The position numbers and the translations under genes were made by a program. Below, piece after piece: positions 6,329 through 8,984 of a DNA stretch of 8,984 bases. Location: contig URCK01000070.1 in assembly GCA_900546295.1 (NCBI GenBank), positions 1-8,984 of the forward strand, in the 5' to 3' direction. Source of the DNA: an uncultured Eubacteriales bacterium (GTDB lineage: Bacteria > Bacillota > Clostridia > Oscillospirales > Oscillospiraceae). How positions within the stretch are numbered: position 1 is the first letter of the stretch; each line of letters starts with the position of its first letter. The notes under the pieces are model-generated. The model worked only from the letters and a program-made list of their open reading frames with translations, did not search any database and was not told the DNA's origin.

Positions 6329-6444
6329 ACAAAAAGAAACGCCCGGTTGGTGGTGTTTTCTCCCGTTTTCCTGCTATGCTTTTCCTGCAAAGGCGCAGTG
6401 CACGGCGTCAGGTGCAGCATCATTCCCCAAAGGAGGAATCACGC

Positions 6445-7779
6445 ATGGAACTTTATGAAAAGCTATACGAACTGCGCCGCGCGAGCGGTATGTCGCAGGA
6501 GGAGCTTGCCGAAAAGCTCGGTGTCTCGCGCCAAGCCGTCTCCAAATGGGAGAGCGGCGCCACGCAGCCGGAGCTAAGTAAGCTCATCGAGCTGAGCAAG
6601 ATCTATCAGGTCTCCGTCGACGCGCTTTTGAGCCTTGAGCACGCCAAAGAGCAGCAGGACAGTTCCCCCGCCGCTCCCGCCGCCGAGGGTGCGGCGCAGG
6701 ACACGGCCGAAGACGCTCCCGCGGCAAAGCCCGACTTTCGCACCTTCTGCGCGCAGCACAAGAAGCGCATCGGCGGCGCGGCCGTGGCGCTCGCTGCGCT
6801 CATCGCCGTCGGCGCGCATTATAACAGCCGCATCCACGCCCTCAGTTCGCAGGTGGACGACCTGCGCAGCGAGCTGTACGGCGTGCAGAGCAGTCTCTCC
6901 AACCAGATCAACGGCATCAGCAGCACCGTTTCGGATATTCTGGAGCGCGAAACGAGCCTCGTTTTGCAGTTTGACTACGATGTGACGAACGTCGACCTCA
7001 AAAAGAAGGAGTGCACACTCGCCTTTTCGCTGCTGCCGAAGGCGATCGACGAGGAAACGCACGTGAGCCTTCTTGTGACCGACCGCGACGCCCCTTCCCC
7101 CGAGAACTGCCATCGGCTGCCGCTCACGCAGGACGATCACGGGTATCTCACCGGCGAAGTGACGCTTGCGCTGAGCAATGATCTCGGTGTCAGCGTCAGC
7201 TTTGAAAAGGACGGCGCAAAGCAGTCGGGAGACCTTGGCGCGATCTATTCCCTCAAAGACAATGCCCTGCCGCAGGTCAGCTATCTCTTTATCCCCTATT
7301 CCTACAGCCGCAGTACCGGCAAGCCGTGGGAATATCACTTTAAGCCTTCTTCCGACGCGAGCCTTTCCGGCAGTATTTCGCTCGGCGCGCTGTCTCGCGC
7401 TTCCATTCGCAGTGCCTGCCTTACATACAGCCGCGCGGGCGAAGTTCTCGAGCGCGTGCCGCTTGCGGCATCGTGCTCGGATGCAACCACCGTCACCGCG
7501 ATCAGCAGCGACAGCGCCGAGGCCATCTGTATTCCGCAGGATATTGCGTATTACGACCTTTCCATCGCCGACAAAAAGCCGTCCTCCTTCTCCCTCCCGC
7601 TTGAAACGACGCCGCTCGTCTGCGAGCTGATCGTCGATCTTTCAGACGGCATCACCCTGCGCGCCCGTCTATTTGAAGCGCGCAGCACAGAAGGCGGAGA
7701 CGATTGTGATGAGACAAATGATCTTGATTCCCTCGGCTCTCTCCCCTTCACCGTTGAATATCCCGCCGCGGGAAACTGA
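6445..7779 (+). CDS. Membrane-anchored XRE-family HTH regulator with unrecognised extracytoplasmic domain
   Basis: A 444-residue protein. Residues 4-60 are a clear XRE/Cro HTH (MSQEELAEKLGVSRQAVSKWESG, spanning residues 16-38, is the helix-turn-helix core). A low-complexity Ala/Pro/Glu/Asp linker follows (about 68-95), then a basic stop (KKR, 106-108), one transmembrane helix (about 109-124) and a helical, coiled-coil-like stretch (about 128-167). Residues ~170-444 are rich in alternating hydrophobic strands and look like beta-sandwich modules, but I recognise no family. Topology by the positive-inside rule puts the HTH in the cytoplasm and the large domain outside. This suggests a one-component regulator that senses an external or envelope signal. 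The start at 6445 is set by AAGGAGG (6430-6436), 8 nt away; in-frame sequence before it has no ribosome site. It stands alone, divergent from hflX and ending at a two-way terminator. Confidence 0.85.
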   Translation: MELYEKLYELRRASGMSQEELAEKLGVSRQAVSKWESGATQPELSKLIELSKIYQVSVDALLSLEHAKEQQDSSPAAPAAEGAAQDTAEDAPAAKPDFRTFCAQHKKRIGGAAVALAALIAVGAHYNSRIHALSSQVDDLRSELYGVQSSLSNQINGISSTVSDILERETSLVLQFDYDVTNVDLKKKECTLAFSLLPKAIDEETHVSLLVTDRDAPSPENCHRLPLTQDDHGYLTGEVTLALSNDLGVSVSFEKDGAKQSGDLGAIYSLKDNALPQVSYLFIPYSYSRSTGKPWEYHFKPSSDASLSGSISLGALSRASIRSACLTYSRAGEVLERVPLAASCSDATTVTAISSDSAEAICIPQDIAYYDLSIADKKPSSFSLPLETTPLVCELIVDLSDGITLRARLFEARSTEGGDDCDETNDLDSLGSLPFTVEYPAAGN

Positions 7780-7803
7780 TCATTTTCCGCGAGGCACAAA
7801 GAA

Positions 7804-7835
7804 AAAAGCAGCTCTGCCGTAGCAGAGCTGCTTTT
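7804..7835. terminator. Two-way terminator between the XRE regulator and rpmE
   Basis: A perfect 14-bp stem (7804-7817 with 7822-7835; core GCAGCTCTGC) closes a CGTA tetraloop. It has A residues on the left and T residues on the right, so it serves both convergent genes. It begins 25 bases after the regulator stop and sits 10 bases beyond the rpmE stop. Confidence 0.93.
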
Positions 7836-7844
7836 GTGATTGAA

Positions 7845-8045
7845 TTAGTTCAGGCCGAACTTCTTGTTGAACTTGGCAACGCGGCCGCCGGTATCGACCA
7901 GCTTCTGCTTACCAGTGAAGAAGGGGTGACACTTAGAGCACACTTCCACCTTGATATTCTGCTTGGTGGAACCTGTCTCAATCACATTACCGCAGGCGCA
8001 AGTAATAGTAGTCTGCTGATAATTGGGATGGATTCCTTCCTTCAT
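7845..8045 (-). CDS. rpmE: 50S ribosomal protein bL31, zinc-binding (type A)
   Basis: A 66-residue protein, full length for L31. It has the four zinc-ligand cysteines C16, C18 (CAC), C36 and C39 (CSKC), and the conserved HPFFTGKQKLVDTGGRVAKF block (residues 40-59). This is the zinc-containing C+ form rather than the cysteine-free paralog made in zinc shortage. It forms part of the bridge between the 50S and 30S subunits. The ATG at 8045 has GAGGTG (8056-8061) about 10 nt upstream. It is a single-gene transcript with its own promoter and a 50-nt leader carrying an inverted repeat. Confidence 0.98.
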   Translation of the reverse strand: MKEGIHPNYQQTTITCACGNVIETGSTKQNIKVEVCSKCHPFFTGKQKLVDTGGRVAKFNKKFGLN

Positions 8046-8069
8046 TGCTCGTGTTCACCTCTTTCCGAT

Positions 8070-8100
8070 CCAAATGTACCTTGATAACAAAGCCATTTGG
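8070..8100 (-). promoter_or_regulatory. Inverted repeat in the rpmE leader, candidate L31 leader structure
   Basis: CCAAATG (8070-8076) and CATTTGG (8094-8100) are perfect 7-bp inverted arms with a 17-nt loop. They span the 5' end of the predicted rpmE mRNA and end just above the ribosome site. Ribosomal protein genes, including L31 in Firmicutes, can carry such leader structures for autoregulation. Whether this matches a described L31 leader is not known to me. Confidence 0.45.
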
Positions 8101-8101
8101 T

Positions 8102-8130
8102 ATGTTACCACGCTTTCTGTCAAATTGCAA
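8102..8130 (-). promoter_or_regulatory. Promoter of rpmE
   Basis: On the minus strand TTGCAA (8130-8125), a 17-bp spacer and TAACAT (8107-8102) form a reasonable sigma-A promoter. An overlapping TTGACA also exists 8 bp downstream, but its -10 would be poor. The predicted start lies at about 8095. Confidence 0.6.
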
Positions 8131-8159
8131 GAGAAATTTTTTCCTTTTCGGGCAAGTCT

Positions 8160-8600
8160 TCACTTTTTTTGCCACAGCATCCCGATGTGCGGGATCCCGT
8201 CCTCCAAAAACTCCTCCGTCGTCTGCACAAAGCCCAGATGCTCGTAGAGTGTCCGCGCGTAAGTCTGCGCCTCGATGCACACCTTGTCCGCGCCGTATTT
8301 CTCCTGCGCAACGCGCAGTCCCTCCGTGACGATGCGCGTTCCCAGCCCGCGCCGGCGCTCGGCGGCAATCACGCGCCCGATGGCGCACTCGGGAAACGCG
8401 GCGCCCGGCTCGAGCACACGAAGATACGCGCGGATCGCGCCGTCTTCTTCGAGCCAGACGTGGTACGCCCGCTCGTCCGCGTCGTCCACCTCCTGATAGG
8501 GGCAGCGCTGCTCCACCACGAAGACTGATACGCGCAGCCTGTAAATATCATGCAGTTCCTTTGCGCTCAGCGCGGAAAAATGCTTCACCTTCAGTTCCAT
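8160..8600 (-). CDS. elaA: GNAT family N-acetyltransferase, ElaA-like
   Basis: A 146-residue single-domain acetyltransferase. The N-terminal ElaA signature is clear: RLRVSVFVVEQRCPYQEVDD (21-40), AD. RRRGLG (82-87) is the acetyl-CoA loop, and EFLEDGIPHIGM (130-141) is the characteristic ElaA C-terminus. The physiological substrate of ElaA proteins is not established. I start at the ATG at 8600, because AAGGAGG lies about 6 nt before it; the ATG 21 bases upstream precedes that ribosome site and would add seven atypical residues. It is transcribed alone, divergent from azlC. No convincing terminator is visible between its stop and the rpmE promoter on the same strand, so some readthrough into rpmE is possible. 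Confidence 0.9.
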   Translation of the reverse strand: MELKVKHFSALSAKELHDIYRLRVSVFVVEQRCPYQEVDDADERAYHVWLEEDGAIRAYLRVLEPGAAFPECAIGRVIAAERRRGLGTRIVTEGLRVAQEKYGADKVCIEAQTYARTLYEHLGFVQTTEEFLEDGIPHIGMLWQKK

Positions 8601-8629
8601 TGCGCCCCTCCTTCCGGTCATGCGATTTT

Positions 8630-8658
8630 ATGATACACGCCCTCTTTACTTCTGTCAA
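8630..8658 (-). promoter_or_regulatory. Promoter of the ElaA-like gene
   Basis: On the minus strand TTGACA (8658-8653), a 17-bp spacer and TATCAT (8635-8630) form an almost consensus promoter (6/6 and 5/6). Start expected near 8623, giving a leader of about 22 nt that contains the ribosome site. Confidence 0.8.
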
Positions 8659-8673
8659 TCTTCGACGTATAAT
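8645..8673 (+). promoter_or_regulatory. Promoter of azlC
   Basis: TTTACT (8645-8650), a 17-bp spacer and a perfect TATAAT (8668-8673). It shares DNA with the divergent promoter of the ElaA-like gene, whose -35 lies inside this spacer. The two cannot be occupied by polymerase together. Confidence 0.7.
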
Positions 8674-8680
8674 AGCGTTC

Positions 8681-8703
8681 GCCGCGTCAGAGCGCGGCTT
8701 TTT
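8681..8703 (+). terminator. Short G+C hairpin with T run at the 5' end of the azlC transcript
   Basis: GCCGCG (8681-8686) and CGCGGC (8693-8698) pair around a 6-nt loop, followed by TTTTT (8699-8703). It looks like an intrinsic terminator, but it begins at about the predicted start of the azlC transcript. It may act as an early attenuator, as a 5' stabilising hairpin, or only on transcripts from further upstream. The function is uncertain. Confidence 0.4.
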
Positions 8704-8730
8704 CAAGTAAAAGAGAGAAGGATTTTTGCT

Positions 8731-8984
8731 ATGCATCAGCGGGGTTTCCTGCGCGGTCTGCGCGACGGCGCGCCCATCGCCCTCGGTTACTTTGCCGTCA
8801 GCTTCGGCGTCGGCATCAGCGCCCACAGCGCGCATCTGAGCATCTTTCAGGGCTTTCTACTCAGCTTTTTGAACAATGCCTCCTCCGGCGAGTACGGCGG
8901 CATCACCATCATCGCCGCCGACGCGGGCTTCTGGGCCATGGCGCTGATGATGCTGGTCGTCAACGCGCGCTACCTTCTGATGAG
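8731..8984 (+). CDS. azlC: AzlC-family branched-chain amino-acid exporter subunit, N-terminal part
   Basis: The first 84 residues of a membrane protein that runs off the window end. The sequence RDGAPIALGYFAVSFGVGIS (11-30) followed by a second hydrophobic segment, AGFWAMALMMLVVNARYLLM (65-84), matches the start of AzlC: the APIxxGY...FG block and the NxRYLLM block after the second segments. With its small partner AzlD, AzlC exports branched-chain amino acids and analogues such as azaleucine; azlD would be expected just downstream, outside the window. The usual AGASQF-like loop is ASSGEY here. The ATG at 8731 follows AGAAGGA (8715-8721) by 9 nt. Confidence 0.88.
   Translation, partial: MHQRGFLRGLRDGAPIALGYFAVSFGVGISAHSAHLSIFQGFLLSFLNNASSGEYGGITIIAADAGFWAMALMMLVVNARYLLM

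Noticed and set aside
6574..7338. Minus-strand frame of 254 codons opposite the XRE regulator
   Set aside because: Opposite a gene with a clear HTH, TM segment and ribosome site; no start signal of its own.
8188..8197. Palindrome CGGGATCCCG
   Set aside because: It lies inside the ElaA-like coding sequence and is explained by codons for the conserved DGIPH segment.

Overview
The window looks like chromosomal DNA from a GC-rich Clostridia, most plausibly an Oscillospiraceae/Ruminococcaceae-type gut Firmicute. This is inferred from strong AGGAGG-type ribosome sites, sigma-A style promoters (TTGACA with 16-18 bp spacers), many U-tailed intrinsic terminators, an ECF vitamin-transporter S component, an M28 lipoprotein peptidase and a zinc-type L31, all in GC-rich coding sequence. 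No phage, insertion sequence, CRISPR array, tRNA or rRNA was seen.

Layout. (1) 1-204: the 3' end of an isoaspartyl dipeptidase-like amidohydrolase (+), facing the end of a large M28 metallopeptidase lipoprotein (334-2433, -). A strong two-way terminator lies between them. (2) 2434-2958: a 525-base gap without a protein gene. On the minus strand it holds a near-consensus promoter, a chain of clear stem-loops and a perfect intrinsic terminator. Together these outline an unassigned structured RNA of about 340 nt that ends just before the M28 gene. (3) 2959-3522 (-): a single ECF transporter S component with its own promoter, an inverted repeat lying over the -35 box, and its own terminator. (4) 3705-6185 (-): a compact operon hflX - GNAT acetyltransferase - yigZ, with an ATGA overlap between the first two genes and 16 bases between the last two. 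(5) 6445-7779 (+): divergent from hflX, a membrane-anchored XRE-type regulator (HTH, one transmembrane helix, coiled coil, unrecognised outside domain). (6) 7845-8045 (-): rpmE (L31) with a short leader carrying an inverted repeat, converging on the regulator gene across a two-way terminator. (7) 8160-8600 (-): an ElaA-like acetyltransferase, divergent from the start of azlC (8731 onward, +). Their two promoters physically overlap.

Most genes are housekeeping. Peptide-degrading functions (isoaspartyl dipeptidase, M28 lipoprotein), a vitamin importer S subunit and a branched-chain amino-acid exporter subunit fit an amino-acid-using gut anaerobe, but nothing shows that they act as one pathway. 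The least explained parts are the RNA candidate upstream of the M28 gene, the membrane-anchored regulator with its unknown sensor domain and a nearby palindrome, and the small inverted repeats in the leaders or promoters of the S component, rpmE and azlC.
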